Of a stretch of DNA of 64,000 nucleotides, positions 18,313 through 27,702 are shown one piece after another. The position numbers and the translations under genes are program-made. The stretch covers positions 1 to 64,000 of the forward strand of contig JAIUOF010000008.1 of the NCBI GenBank assembly GCA_020161355.1, written 5' to 3'. The stretch is from Bacteroidota bacterium (GTDB lineage: Bacteria; Bacteroidota; Bacteroidia; Cytophagales; Spirosomataceae). The stretch's first letter is position 1; each line of letters opens with the position of its first letter. The notes under the pieces are model-generated. The model was not told the DNA's origin. It ran no database searches and worked only from the letters and a program-made list of their open reading frames with translations.

Positions 18313-18825
18313 TCAATCGGCTTTTTCAAAAATCATGTACGTTCCGCCGTCACGAGAAGGGGTATTGTCCTTTTTAAAATGACCCACCAAAAGTTTTTTC
18401 CCTTCAACTTTAAAGTCTTCTGCACCTGTTAGCATTTCAAAATAGCCTTGTTCGCATTGCATCAGCTCCGGAGGTCCCGCCATTTTAGTGCTACCCAAAT
18501 GTTCAATTTTTAGGGTGCCGATTCCGGTTGACTTATCAAATGTCAGGACTTTTAAATCACCAAACAACATATTTACAGCCGAATTGCCCGATAATTTCAA
18601 ATATTCTTTGTTTTCAGAGTTTACTTCAATTTTAAGGGTAAGGTCACGCACATTTGTTACTGCGTAACCACATGGAGTGTCAATAGCGTCACCCAAAAAT
18701 CTGTTTTTGTAAGTCCAGTTTCCTAAAATTTCATTAGAGTTCACAGACGATTCTACTTCTATTTCAGTACAGGAGTCCATTCGGAAAAGGGTTAGAAAAA
18801 TTAGTAATGAAAAATACTTAATCAT
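18313..18825 (-). CDS. secreted small protein, possible lipoprotein
   Basis: The 170-residue protein has a hydrophobic leader ending LFRMDSC, which could be a lipobox variant, so it is probably exported. The mature part begins with NEILGNWTYKNRFLGD, resembling the first strand of lipocalin-like or META-like small beta-barrels. I do not recognise the family further. A cysteine is present in DTPCGYAV and another in LMQCEQGYF, possibly forming a disulfide. The gene stands alone between ppiD and the dipeptide epimerase gene. Confidence 0.5.
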   Translation of the reverse strand: MIKYFSLLIFLTLFRMDSCTEIEVESSVNSNEILGNWTYKNRFLGDAIDTPCGYAVTNVRDLTLKIEVNSENKEYLKLSGNSAVNMLFGDLKVLTFDKSTGIGTLKIEHLGSTKMAGPPELMQCEQGYFEMLTGAEDFKVEGKKLLVGHFKKDNTPSRDGGTYMIFEKAD

Positions 18826-18907
18826 TGAAATATGTTAATCTTTTTTATTCAGACACAAAAATGTGTGGTATGGTTGGAATTGCCATTAAAAATTTATTTT
18901 ATGGTTA

Positions 18908-19918
18908 TTATTTCAAGAATACGCCAAGTCCGGGTAGTTTATTAAATATTGCTTTGCCGTTTTGGAGATATACACCTTCTGCAGGATTATTGCTTATTAG
19001 CATAGCTCCGTCCATGTCAACATAGTCAAGAAGTGGTAGGAGGTGGGCAATGGCTGATATGCCAATGCTTGTTTCGGTCATACAACCCATCATCACCTTC
19101 AAATTATTTTCCCGGGCTATTTTTATCATCCTAAGAGCTGGGGTTATTCCGCCACATTTTGCCAGCTTAATATTTACCCCATCAAAATATGGAGCACATT
19201 TTTCTACGTCGCTTTCAACAATACAACTTTCGTCGGCTATAACAGGAAGTTTAGAGGCAGTTTTGACTTCGAGCATTTCACTTAAGCGGTCTGCTTTTAG
19301 AGGTTGTTCTATAAATTCTACACCCAACTTTGCCAATTCTTCAGAATTTCTGATGGTTTCATCAACTTCCCAGCCGGTATTGGCATCTACTCTGAATACT
19401 GCATCGGTTTCTTTTCTTAGAGCTTTAATAATTTCAATATCGTCAGGGGTTCCAAGTTTTATTTTATAAATCGGGAAATCAAATTCCTTCATTTTTTTAA
19501 CCATGACCGCAATCTCATCAATGCCAATGGTGTAGTCAGAAAATGGGATTTTTGTAATATTCAGGCCAAGAGCCTTATAGAGCGGTAAATTTTGTTTTTT
19601 GGCCCAAAGGTCATAAGCAGCGATGTCAAGAGCACATTGAAGAAAATGGTTATGACCTAGTAATGGATTGAGTTTTTCCCAAAGTTCTGCCGGATGATTC
19701 CATTCTATTTGGCAAATAGCCTCTCGGTTTTTTTCTGCCAAAATCTGAAGATCTTCAGTTGTGATTCCATAGTATGGAACAGGAGTGGCTTCACCAAGCC
19801 CCGAAATGCCGTTTTCGGAAAGCTCCACAACAAAAGTTTTGGTCTCTAACCGTGTCCCGTGTGCAATTCGAAAAGGATATTTGCTTTTCAGATTGAAAAT
19901 ATGGGTTTTTAAGTTCAT
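18908..19918 (-). CDS. enolase-superfamily dipeptide epimerase (L-Ala-D/L-Glu type)
   Basis: Taking the start MNLKTHIFNL gives 336 residues; an ATG ten codons earlier would overlap lipB. The catalytic features of the muconate-lactonising-enzyme subgroup are present: KIKLG (base lysine), VDANTGW and EQP and ADES (metal ligands), and VNIKLAKCGG (second base lysine). Such enzymes epimerise L-Ala-D-Glu from recycled peptidoglycan. Exact dipeptide specificity is inferred. It lies ten bases downstream of lipB and is probably co-transcribed. Confidence 0.82.
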   Translation of the reverse strand: MNLKTHIFNLKSKYPFRIAHGTRLETKTFVVELSENGISGLGEATPVPYYGITTEDLQILAEKNREAICQIEWNHPAELWEKLNPLLGHNHFLQCALDIAAYDLWAKKQNLPLYKALGLNITKIPFSDYTIGIDEIAVMVKKMKEFDFPIYKIKLGTPDDIEIIKALRKETDAVFRVDANTGWEVDETIRNSEELAKLGVEFIEQPLKADRLSEMLEVKTASKLPVIADESCIVESDVEKCAPYFDGVNIKLAKCGGITPALRMIKIARENNLKVMMGCMTETSIGISAIAHLLPLLDYVDMDGAMLISNNPAEGVYLQNGKAIFNKLPGLGVFLK

Positions 19919-19928
19919 TGATGAGTTT

Positions 19929-20624
19929 TTAAAAGATTTGCATTCCAAAGACCTCTGCCAAATGTGAAACCAACACCTTTTCTACCCCTTTCATGTCTAT
20001 TTCTTTTCCTATTTCTTGTTGAATAGAAGTAACGGCTTTGTCGTCGATGCCACATGGGACAATATTTCCAAAATAATTAAGGTCGGTATTGACATTGAGA
20101 GCCAGGCCATGCATGGTTACCCATCGGCTTGATTTTACACCCATGGCACATATTTTCCGTGGATACGGTTCCGAAAGCCATACGCCTGTAAGGCCTTCGA
20201 TTCTTCCGGCATTTAGGTTATAATCAGCACAAGTTTTTATGACAGCTTCTTCCAAACACCTCATATATAGATGAATATCAGTGAAGAAATTATCTAAATC
20301 AATTATAGGATAAACGACCAATTGTCCAGGCCCGTGATAAGTGATGTCACCTCCCCTATTGATTTTATAAAATTTGGCATCTTTGTGTTCAAGTTCCTGG
20401 TCATCAATTAGTAAATGATCTTCTTTTCCACTTTTTCCAAGCGTATATACATGCGGGTGTTGGCAGGTAATAAGATAGTTTGGTGTAAGATTGGGTTGAT
20501 CAGTATTTCGGTTTTCTATTTTCAGCTCAATGATTTCATTAAATAATTTTTCCTGAAAGTCCCAGGCTTCTTTGTAATCAATTAAGCCTAATTCTATTAG
20601 TTTAACTTTTTTGTTCTGTTCCAA
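19929..20624 (-). CDS. lipB: lipoyl(octanoyl) transferase LipB
   Basis: The 231-residue enzyme moves octanoate from acyl carrier protein to target proteins in lipoate synthesis. The signature GGDITYHGPGQLVVYP is complete. KICAMGVKSSRWVTMHG carries the conserved lysine, and IVPCGIDDKAVTS the active-site cysteine. Length is normal. The next gene downstream, the epimerase, follows closely. Confidence 0.95.
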   Translation of the reverse strand: MEQNKKVKLIELGLIDYKEAWDFQEKLFNEIIELKIENRNTDQPNLTPNYLITCQHPHVYTLGKSGKEDHLLIDDQELEHKDAKFYKINRGGDITYHGPGQLVVYPIIDLDNFFTDIHLYMRCLEEAVIKTCADYNLNAGRIEGLTGVWLSEPYPRKICAMGVKSSRWVTMHGLALNVNTDLNYFGNIVPCGIDDKAVTSIQQEIGKEIDMKGVEKVLVSHLAEVFGMQIF

Positions 20625-20674
20625 AACCTTATTTTTAAAATGAAAAACAACCAGACATCAAAATTATAAATAAA

Positions 20675-21025
20675 ATGGCTGAAAAAATCGATAAAGGCAA
20701 GGAAGGTGAGGAATATGCCGTAAATTTTCTTATCAGCAAAGGTTTTGAAATACTTGACCGAAATTTTACTTCACGAAATTCTGAAATAGATATTATCTGT
20801 AAAAAAGGGGATATGTTGGTTTTTGTAGAAGTGAGGATGAAAGCCACTTCTGACTATGGTTATCCTGAAAGTACCATGTCAAAAAGTAAAATGAATGCCA
20901 TAAAAAGAGGGGCAGAAGTATATTTATTATTACATCCATGGCAAGGGGAGGCAAGGTTTGATTTTATTTCTATCATCGAATACCCAAAATTTGAATTGGT
21001 TCATTTTGAAGATGCTTTTTTTTAG
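20675..21025 (+). CDS. YraN/UPF0102 family nuclease-like protein
   Basis: The 116-residue protein has the UPF0102 features GKEGEEYAVNFL, a restriction-endonuclease-like core NSEIDIICKKGD with LVFVEVRMK (D and E-x-K type metal site), and KMNAIKRGAEVYL. The family is widespread and fits the PD-(D/E)XK fold. In some bacteria it is linked to DNA uptake or recombination, but the function is unsettled. It is divergently placed from lipB with a 50-base gap, so the two promoters overlap. Confidence 0.85.
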   Translation: MAEKIDKGKEGEEYAVNFLISKGFEILDRNFTSRNSEIDIICKKGDMLVFVEVRMKATSDYGYPESTMSKSKMNAIKRGAEVYLLLHPWQGEARFDFISIIEYPKFELVHFEDAFF

Positions 21026-21121
21026 ATTTAAGGAAAATTTAAGGCTAAAATGTTAAAATATAGGTTTTTGGCAACGAAATTGCTGGTGTTTTTTCGTGTT
21101 TATTCTAAAAACTTAACCTAA

Positions 21122-23032
21122 ATGAAAACTAAAATTCTACTATTTTTAGCCTTATTGTTTTCAAAATTAACTTTCTCCCAGGAATTGAAGACTTTTGGAA
21201 AGGGATACACCAAAGGGGTTTCTGTTAATGCCAGCTCAAATAGCAATAGTGGAATCAAAACACTTTTGGGAACAGGTTTCCTCCCTAATGCAAAGGCATC
21301 ATCCAGATTTTTGTCGCAAGCTACATTAGGACCGACTTTTCAGGAAATAAATACTCTGCAAACACAAGGTATAGAGGCATGGCTGGACCAACAATTGTCG
21401 CTGCCTCCGCAGTTTAACCTGAAAAATTATGTTCAGAGTCTTCATCAATATGCATTTGATTCACTTCATGCAGCAAATCCTATTGATTATCAAACTATTG
21501 AGGATGTGTTTGTTGATGACTGGGTTTTTGATGTGGCGTGGTTTCAGGGCAATATGACCGCCGCCGATCGTCTGAGGTGGCGTGTGAGCCTGGCATTAAG
21601 TGAAATTTTTGTTACCTCAAGAATTTCAGCCTTCGACAATAATCCCTATGCTTTGGCCAGCTATTATGATATGCTCAATAAAAATGCATTTGGGAATTAC
21701 CGCTCTCTGATCGACAGCATTTCTTATCATCCGGCAATGGCTGTCTATCTTACTTATATGAATAATCATGCCACAGATACCTTGGCCACCTATCCAGGTA
21801 GTCCTACCAAAAAGCAGGTTTTTCCAGATGAAAATTATGCAAGGGAAATTATGCAGCTATTTTCGATTGGATTATATAAGTTAAACAACAACGGCACCGA
21901 AATGAGAGATGCCAACAATCAATTGATACCAACCTATAACAACAACGACATAGCGGGTCTCGCTAAAGTATTCACCGGGCTTTCCTGGTCACATAGCCGA
22001 TATTTAGGTGACAACAGCAATGTTAATGATCTGAGTTATACCAAAAGACTGAAATTTTTTCCAATGGACTCAAGTGATAAATACATCAGGTCCTGGATAA
22101 CTAATCCTGCAAACTGGAGAATAGTTTATGGACATGAGCCTGGCTCAAAAACTTTTTTGGGTCAAACAATACCTTCCAGACCTGTACAGCAAGGGGAGCA
22201 GGATATTCAGGATGCACTCAACATAATTTTCAATCATCCCAATGTTGGCCCATTTATTTCCAGACGATTAATTCAGCATTTGGTTACTTCCAATCCTTCT
22301 TCAGAGTTTATTGATCGGGTGGCCACTGTTTTCAATAACAATGGACAAGGTGTAAGAGGAGATTTGAAAGCAGTGATAAGAGCGATATTATTAGATCCCG
22401 AGGCCCGAGATTGTTGTGCCGAAAAAGAAACTAATGTTTATGGCCACTTGAGGTCCCCATTTTTAAGGTACATGAATATTGTTAAAGGTTTAAACCTTCA
22501 TGCCACGAATGGCATTTATCGGAACGTGATGTATGATCTGTATGATAGAATTGAGCAAAAACCATTAAATTCTCCTTCAGTTTTTAACTTTTATCAGCCA
22601 GGATATGTTCCTGACGGGCCAGTGCAGGCAGCAGGGAAAGTAGCTCCCGAATTTCAGATGCTTAACTCATTGTCATTTGCCAATTATATGAATGCTGTAC
22701 ATCGTTGGGTAATATCAAATGATCCACTGGAGTTTTGGGGATTGTTTTCAAATGAAACCTATAAACCTGATCAGGAACCAAGATTTGATCTTACCTCGGA
22801 ATATACTCTTGCTAAAACCAACCGTCTCAGGGAGTTTTTGGATAAGTATAATTTGATTTTGGCACAAGGCAGAATAAAGCCTGAAAATATGTCAATTATT
22901 GAAAATGTTTTGAAAACTATGCCCATGGATTATGAAACCAATGGCGACCCAGACCCTACACTTGCAGACCGAAAGTTAAGAATGGGTATATTTTTGATAT
23001 TAATTTCTCCCGACTATTTGATTAACCGTTAA
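21122..23032 (+). CDS. DUF1800 family secreted protein
   Basis: The 636-residue protein has a signal peptide ending near TFSQE. ASRFLSQATLGPTFQEI and WLDQQL mark the start of the DUF1800 region. NYAREIMQLFSIGLYKL, GLAKVFTGLSWS, SRRLIQHLVTSNPS and the C-terminal FNFYQPGYVPDGP are typical. Members occur next to DUF1501 genes in many planctomycetes and Bacteroidota. The molecular function is unknown. The DUF1501 gene starts four bases after the stop, so the two are translated together. Confidence 0.88.
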   Translation: MKTKILLFLALLFSKLTFSQELKTFGKGYTKGVSVNASSNSNSGIKTLLGTGFLPNAKASSRFLSQATLGPTFQEINTLQTQGIEAWLDQQLSLPPQFNLKNYVQSLHQYAFDSLHAANPIDYQTIEDVFVDDWVFDVAWFQGNMTAADRLRWRVSLALSEIFVTSRISAFDNNPYALASYYDMLNKNAFGNYRSLIDSISYHPAMAVYLTYMNNHATDTLATYPGSPTKKQVFPDENYAREIMQLFSIGLYKLNNNGTEMRDANNQLIPTYNNNDIAGLAKVFTGLSWSHSRYLGDNSNVNDLSYTKRLKFFPMDSSDKYIRSWITNPANWRIVYGHEPGSKTFLGQTIPSRPVQQGEQDIQDALNIIFNHPNVGPFISRRLIQHLVTSNPSSEFIDRVATVFNNNGQGVRGDLKAVIRAILLDPEARDCCAEKETNVYGHLRSPFLRYMNIVKGLNLHATNGIYRNVMYDLYDRIEQKPLNSPSVFNFYQPGYVPDGPVQAAGKVAPEFQMLNSLSFANYMNAVHRWVISNDPLEFWGLFSNETYKPDQEPRFDLTSEYTLAKTNRLREFLDKYNLILAQGRIKPENMSIIENVLKTMPMDYETNGDPDPTLADRKLRMGIFLILISPDYLINR

Positions 23033-23036
23033 TGCC

Positions 23037-24551
23037 ATGAAGAGAAGAGATTTTATAAGAAATATTTCATGTGGGGCTATGGGTACCACCACCCTCATGA
23101 GTTCACTCACCAGTCTTGGAGCTTTAAACGGACTCACAAAAATTGGAGCGGACAGTGCTCCCGGAGAAGACTATAAAGCTCTGGTTTGTATTTTGTTTTC
23201 TGGGGGAATGGATACTTTCAATGTGCTCGTACCTTCAGGAACTACCGTAGGAGGGGATAATGGTTTTAATGAATACCGCACGCTCCGCACCGACCTGGCT
23301 TTGAGCAGTGCAAGCACCTTGCTGAGCTTAAATAACCCTCAATGTGGTAGTTTCAGAGGTTTTAATTGTGCCTATAGTTCTTATGGGGTTCATCCAGCCA
23401 TGACTGGCGTGCGGGATCTGTTTAACTCGGGTAAACTTGCCTTCATATCGAATATCGGCACTTTAGTTGAGCCTTTGATGAATGAGTCAGAATTTTATAA
23501 TTCTCAGAAAAAAATTCCTTTAGGCATTTATTCTCATTCAGACCAAATAATGCAGTGGCAAACCTCTGTTCCTCAAAGTCGCGATGCTTTGGGCGTAGGT
23601 GGGCGTATGGCCGACATTCTGAATGCCAACAATTCCAACAACGGGATTTCGATGAATATTTCTTTGGCTGGTAAAAATGTATTTCAAAGAGGGCAATTTG
23701 TTACTGAATATTCAATCAGTGACAATGTGGATCCCAACAATGTGGGTTTGCAGTCTTTTCCGACCTGGTGGGGTAATTCCGGATTATTAAACGATATGCG
23801 GACCAACGCCATTGATAGCCTGGTTTCAAAGACCTATGCCAATTTATTGCAGAAAACGTATTCTTCAACCGCAAAAAATAGCATGGCCTCTTTTGAGATT
23901 TTTAAAGAAGCCCTAAAAAGGGTACCAACTATTCAAACATCATTTCCGAATACTGGATTATCAAGAGATTTGTTGGCGATTACTAAGGTGATGAGCGTAA
24001 GGCAACAACTGGGGGCTAAGCGACAAATATTTTTTGTAAATATTGGAGGCTGGGACATGCACGATGGGCTCATGGGGGGCTTGAACAATATGCTTCCAAT
24101 AGTAAGCCAGGCCATGAAGGCGTTTTATGACAGCACGGTGGAATTGGGCATTGCTGAAAATGTGACCACTTTTACAATTTCTGATTTTGCCAGAACACTG
24201 ACCTCCAATGGAAATGGTTCTGATCATGCTTGGGGGGGGAATAATATGATCATGGGAGGAGCCGTGAATGGAGGAAGGATTTTTGGTGCCTATCCCAAAA
24301 TGGATGTTAGCAACAGCAATGCATTAAATGTTTCTTTCAGAGGTAATTTTATTCCGGCGGTTTCTACTGATGAAATGTATGCCGAATTGGCACTTTGGTA
24401 TGGCGTGAGTCCTTCTGACCTCTGTTATATTTTGCCAAACCTGGGAAATTTTTATTCCTTTTCGGCTAATAGCATGCCTGTTGGTTTTATGAATTTCAGC
24501 AATAGTCCTATTTCTAATATTAATCACCCGTTAGATTGCCTTACCTACTAA
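23037..24551 (+). CDS. DUF1501 family protein with Tat-type signal
   Basis: The 504-residue protein has an N-terminal MKRRDFIRNIS signal of the twin-arginine type. VCILFSGGMDTFNVLVP, NIGGWDMHDG, DFARTLTSNG and GSDHAWGG correspond to conserved sites of the DUF1501 family, which belongs to the alkaline phosphatase/sulfatase-like superfamily. The catalytic function is unproven. It lies between the DUF1800 and PA14 genes with gaps of a few bases, so the three form one operon. Confidence 0.88.
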   Translation: MKRRDFIRNISCGAMGTTTLMSSLTSLGALNGLTKIGADSAPGEDYKALVCILFSGGMDTFNVLVPSGTTVGGDNGFNEYRTLRTDLALSSASTLLSLNNPQCGSFRGFNCAYSSYGVHPAMTGVRDLFNSGKLAFISNIGTLVEPLMNESEFYNSQKKIPLGIYSHSDQIMQWQTSVPQSRDALGVGGRMADILNANNSNNGISMNISLAGKNVFQRGQFVTEYSISDNVDPNNVGLQSFPTWWGNSGLLNDMRTNAIDSLVSKTYANLLQKTYSSTAKNSMASFEIFKEALKRVPTIQTSFPNTGLSRDLLAITKVMSVRQQLGAKRQIFFVNIGGWDMHDGLMGGLNNMLPIVSQAMKAFYDSTVELGIAENVTTFTISDFARTLTSNGNGSDHAWGGNNMIMGGAVNGGRIFGAYPKMDVSNSNALNVSFRGNFIPAVSTDEMYAELALWYGVSPSDLCYILPNLGNFYSFSANSMPVGFMNFSNSPISNINHPLDCLTY

Positions 24552-24556
24552 CTGCT

Positions 24557-26905
24557 ATGAAAAGATTTTTAATTATAGGAACATTAATATTGATAAGCTA
24601 TAAATCCTTTTCTCAAGGATGCATAGGGGCAGCAGGACAAGTAAAATGGTCCTATTGGGCTAATTTTGAGCTTTCGCCTGATTCAAATGCCCTTTTTGCA
24701 AGAGAGTTTTATCCCGAAACTCCCGATGGATTCCAGATGCTTCCCACATTGGCAGCTCCCAGAAATTATACCGAATACTTTGCGGGAATGATGCGGGGTT
24801 TTATAAAAGTACCGGTAACAGCCACCTATTATTTTAATGTAACAGGTGACGATGAGGCTATATTTTTTCTAAGCCCTAACCAGGCACCGGCTTCCAAAAT
24901 AAAACGGGCCGAAGCCCCGGAATACACTGAAATTGACCAACACGATAAGTCTCCTCTTCAGACTTCTCAAGCCATTCAACTGGTTGCCGGGCAATATTAT
25001 TATTTTGAATTACTTCAATTTGAAGGGGGATATTCTGATCATGCCACTTTATGGTGGAAAAAATCCACGGATACTTCCTGGTCAGTAGTTGATTACAATT
25101 ACATATTTGAATATGCCTGTAATTCCAATTGCCCGCCTCGGGGAACTGTTTGTAATGACAACAATCCCAATACAATCAATGACGTTCAGGATGGTTTTTG
25201 TAATTGTGTAGGAACGGCCCCCAAACCCTCGGTATGTGTGGGCGAAAAGGGTGTTTTGCAAGCCTATTATTATGACAATATTCCAGGCTCATATGTTGAA
25301 AATGATCTGATAAATGCCCCAAAATTTCCCTTGTTACCCGACCGGATGGAAAAATTGAAAGGAGCCTACGGGCCACTTCAGTCTTACGTAAAAGAGTATT
25401 ATGGCACTTTGGTGCAGGGTTATCTTACTGTCCCGGTTTCGGGAAATTATGAATTTAATCTAACCGGAGACAACCAGACTTTTTTCTTTTTGAGCAAAAA
25501 TGATTCAATTCAATATAAGCAAAATCATCAGATTTTTTCCTTTTATGGATTAGGGGAATATGAGCACAACAGTTCGGTTTTGCAGAATTCGGGTCCGATT
25601 TTTATGGAAAAAGGTAAGTATTATTATTTCGAATTCCGACATAAACAAAATACCTGGCGTGATCATTTTAATCTTTTCTGGAAAACTCCTTTTCATCCTC
25701 AAAAAACCTGGAAAAGAATTCCTGAGTTTTACATATATGATTATGATTGCGAAGTATCCTGTATAGCCGAGAATACCCCCTGTGATGATGGCAATCCATT
25801 TACCAACAATGATAAAATCGATGCTAATTGCAACTGTGTCGGTACGCCATGTTCAGGGCCAGATTGTGATGATTTGGGGGCCAAATATCAGCTATACGAA
25901 GATTGCAGCCCTACCAATAATCTCAATCCTATCGAAGAAGCTACCTGGCAGTCATGTACAGCAGCTCCAAATCCCAATCCGGCAAGGAGTACAAGTACAC
26001 ATTGGATAAAATATAATTTTTCAGATATTTATAAATTCAAGAACTCAAGGGTTTGGAATTATAATGTACAGAACCAGACCACAAAAGGATTCAGACAAGT
26101 TGTGGTCGATTATTCTGTTGATGGGTCCACTTGGACTGCTCTGGGAGGCACCTATAATTGGCCTCAGGCACCGGGAGTGGCCGATTATGGTGGTTTTATT
26201 GGGCCCAATTTTAATGATGTTAAGGCAAAATATATTCTGATTTCAGCTTTAAATAATTACGGTGATCCAACGTGTTCCGGGTTTGCCAAAATAACCATTG
26301 ATGCCACAATGTGTAATCCCAAAGATACTCCTTGTGACGACGGTGACCCACTTACTTCTTACGATAAATTTGATAATAACTGCAACTGCCGAGGTGTGGA
26401 TATCAGTTGTGGAACCGATACATTGTTATTAGGCAAATTCAATTTGGATGACAGTTTATTTGCTGCGAAAAAACGAGTGGAAGCAGCCAGTATAGTTCCA
26501 AACACCCAAAATATCAGTTTTACTGCCGGAAATAGCATTGTTTTACTTCCTGGATTTGAGGTGAAAAACCAGGGTGTATTTTCAGCAACTATTGCCGATT
26601 GTATCCAGCAACAGTTTATGACCAATGAATTGAAAACCCAGGTTAATACCAAAGATTTTTCTATTGAAGATCAGGATACTGCCATGAAAAAAATAGTTTT
26701 CAGGCTCAATGAACCCGGTTTTGTTATATTAAAAATCAGGAAAAATAAAGGGACCGAAACCGTGGTTACTCTAATGGAAAATTATCAGGAAAACCTGGGT
26801 ACTCAGATAAAATACGTTCCTACTCGGAAATTCGAAAAAGGGAAATACGAAGTGTATCTGAAAATTAACAATAATGAAATGTCGGAATTTTTTGAAATAG
26901 AGTAA
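24557..26905 (+). CDS. large secreted protein with two PA14 domains and a T9SS-like C-terminus
   Basis: The start MKRFLIIG five bases after the DUF1501 stop is chosen; an upstream ATG at 24536 overlaps that gene. The protein has 782 residues: signal peptide ending FSQG, PA14 domain 1 (about 20-190), a Cys-rich CNDNNPNT linker, PA14 domain 2 (about 230-400), a second CDDGNP linker, a discoidin-like region (about 435-595), a third CDDGDP linker, and a stack domain with AGNSIVLLPGFEVKNQG. The final strands (GKYEVYLKINNNEMS) resemble a type IX secretion sorting domain. PA14 modules usually bind carbohydrate, suggesting a cell-surface glycan role. Confidence 0.8.
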   Translation: MKRFLIIGTLILISYKSFSQGCIGAAGQVKWSYWANFELSPDSNALFAREFYPETPDGFQMLPTLAAPRNYTEYFAGMMRGFIKVPVTATYYFNVTGDDEAIFFLSPNQAPASKIKRAEAPEYTEIDQHDKSPLQTSQAIQLVAGQYYYFELLQFEGGYSDHATLWWKKSTDTSWSVVDYNYIFEYACNSNCPPRGTVCNDNNPNTINDVQDGFCNCVGTAPKPSVCVGEKGVLQAYYYDNIPGSYVENDLINAPKFPLLPDRMEKLKGAYGPLQSYVKEYYGTLVQGYLTVPVSGNYEFNLTGDNQTFFFLSKNDSIQYKQNHQIFSFYGLGEYEHNSSVLQNSGPIFMEKGKYYYFEFRHKQNTWRDHFNLFWKTPFHPQKTWKRIPEFYIYDYDCEVSCIAENTPCDDGNPFTNNDKIDANCNCVGTPCSGPDCDDLGAKYQLYEDCSPTNNLNPIEEATWQSCTAAPNPNPARSTSTHWIKYNFSDIYKFKNSRVWNYNVQNQTTKGFRQVVVDYSVDGSTWTALGGTYNWPQAPGVADYGGFIGPNFNDVKAKYILISALNNYGDPTCSGFAKITIDATMCNPKDTPCDDGDPLTSYDKFDNNCNCRGVDISCGTDTLLLGKFNLDDSLFAAKKRVEAASIVPNTQNISFTAGNSIVLLPGFEVKNQGVFSATIADCIQQQFMTNELKTQVNTKDFSIEDQDTAMKKIVFRLNEPGFVILKIRKNKGTETVVTLMENYQENLGTQIKYVPTRKFEKGKYEVYLKINNNEMSEFFEIE

Positions 26906-26915
26906 ATCAAAATTA

Positions 26916-27623
26916 TTAGACATTTACCAGCTCGTTGCCCCTCAATACCGGCAAAACATCATAGAGGTCATTTTGAAGACAATAATTGATGTCCTTGTGT
27001 ATTCCCAATCCCTGAAGACGGCGAATATGCGATGAGTTAGATAAATATGCAGAAAGGTTGCCTTTTGCTTGCTCATAGGTACGCATGGCCAATATAGCCG
27101 AGTCTTCTGCTACAAAGTATTCATCTTTAAGAGCTGAAACCACAGCACCTGCAAAGAGGGTATCTTCCAGATTGGGTTTTCCTTTCCAGCCGGCACATAG
27201 CACCAGCACATCATAGGGTTGGTTTTTTAGATGATTGACTACTGCAGAGAGATTTAAAAAAGCTCCCACCATTACTTTTACAGCTTCTGATTTCGCTTTT
27301 GAAATTGAAAGCGTGCCGTTGGTGGTGGTCATAGCTATTTTAGCTCCGATGAGCCTTTCATCCATATAGCTGAAAGGCGAATTGTCAAGGTCAAAACCAT
27401 CAACTTTTTGTGCATTTCTCTCGGCTGCTGCCACATAACCACGGTTTTGCAAATCTTTACACTCTTCTACAGTTGCAACAGGTATAATACTTCTTACGCC
27501 ATAGGCAAAGCCAGTAACCATACAAGAGGTCGCTCTGAATATATCAGTAACAACTACAATCGAATTGTTTAATTTATGTAAATGCAGGAGGTCAGGAGTA
27601 AGACAAACGTCGATATTTTTCAT
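26916..27623 (-). CDS. comB: ComB-like 2-phosphosulfolactate phosphatase family protein
   Basis: The 235-residue protein has the family blocks VVVTDIFRATSCMVT, AERNAQKVDGFDLDNSP, TTTNGTLSI and VLCAGWKGKPNLEDTLFAGA. ComB hydrolyses 2-phosphosulfolactate in coenzyme M synthesis in archaea; in bacteria without coenzyme M the natural substrate is uncertain and may relate to sulfolactate or sulfonolipid precursors. The latter is inference, though sulfonolipids are known in Cytophagales. It converges on the PA14 gene with a gap of ten bases and no visible terminator. Confidence 0.85.
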   Translation of the reverse strand: MKNIDVCLTPDLLHLHKLNNSIVVVTDIFRATSCMVTGFAYGVRSIIPVATVEECKDLQNRGYVAAAERNAQKVDGFDLDNSPFSYMDERLIGAKIAMTTTNGTLSISKAKSEAVKVMVGAFLNLSAVVNHLKNQPYDVLVLCAGWKGKPNLEDTLFAGAVVSALKDEYFVAEDSAILAMRTYEQAKGNLSAYLSNSSHIRRLQGLGIHKDINYCLQNDLYDVLPVLRGNELVNV

Positions 27624-27702
27624 TAAAATCGGAAAATTTTCCGCAAAAATACTCTTAAAATCACTTTGAAGAGAATTTTATAACTTTCTGAGAGAAAAAA
27701 AC

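Noticed and set aside
18859..18894. A frame starting MCGMVGIAIKN, like the N-terminus of glutamine amidotransferases such as AsnB or GlmS
   Set aside because: Similarity ends after about eight residues, the reading soon runs antisense to the epimerase gene and no remnant of the enzyme is visible. Chance is more likely.
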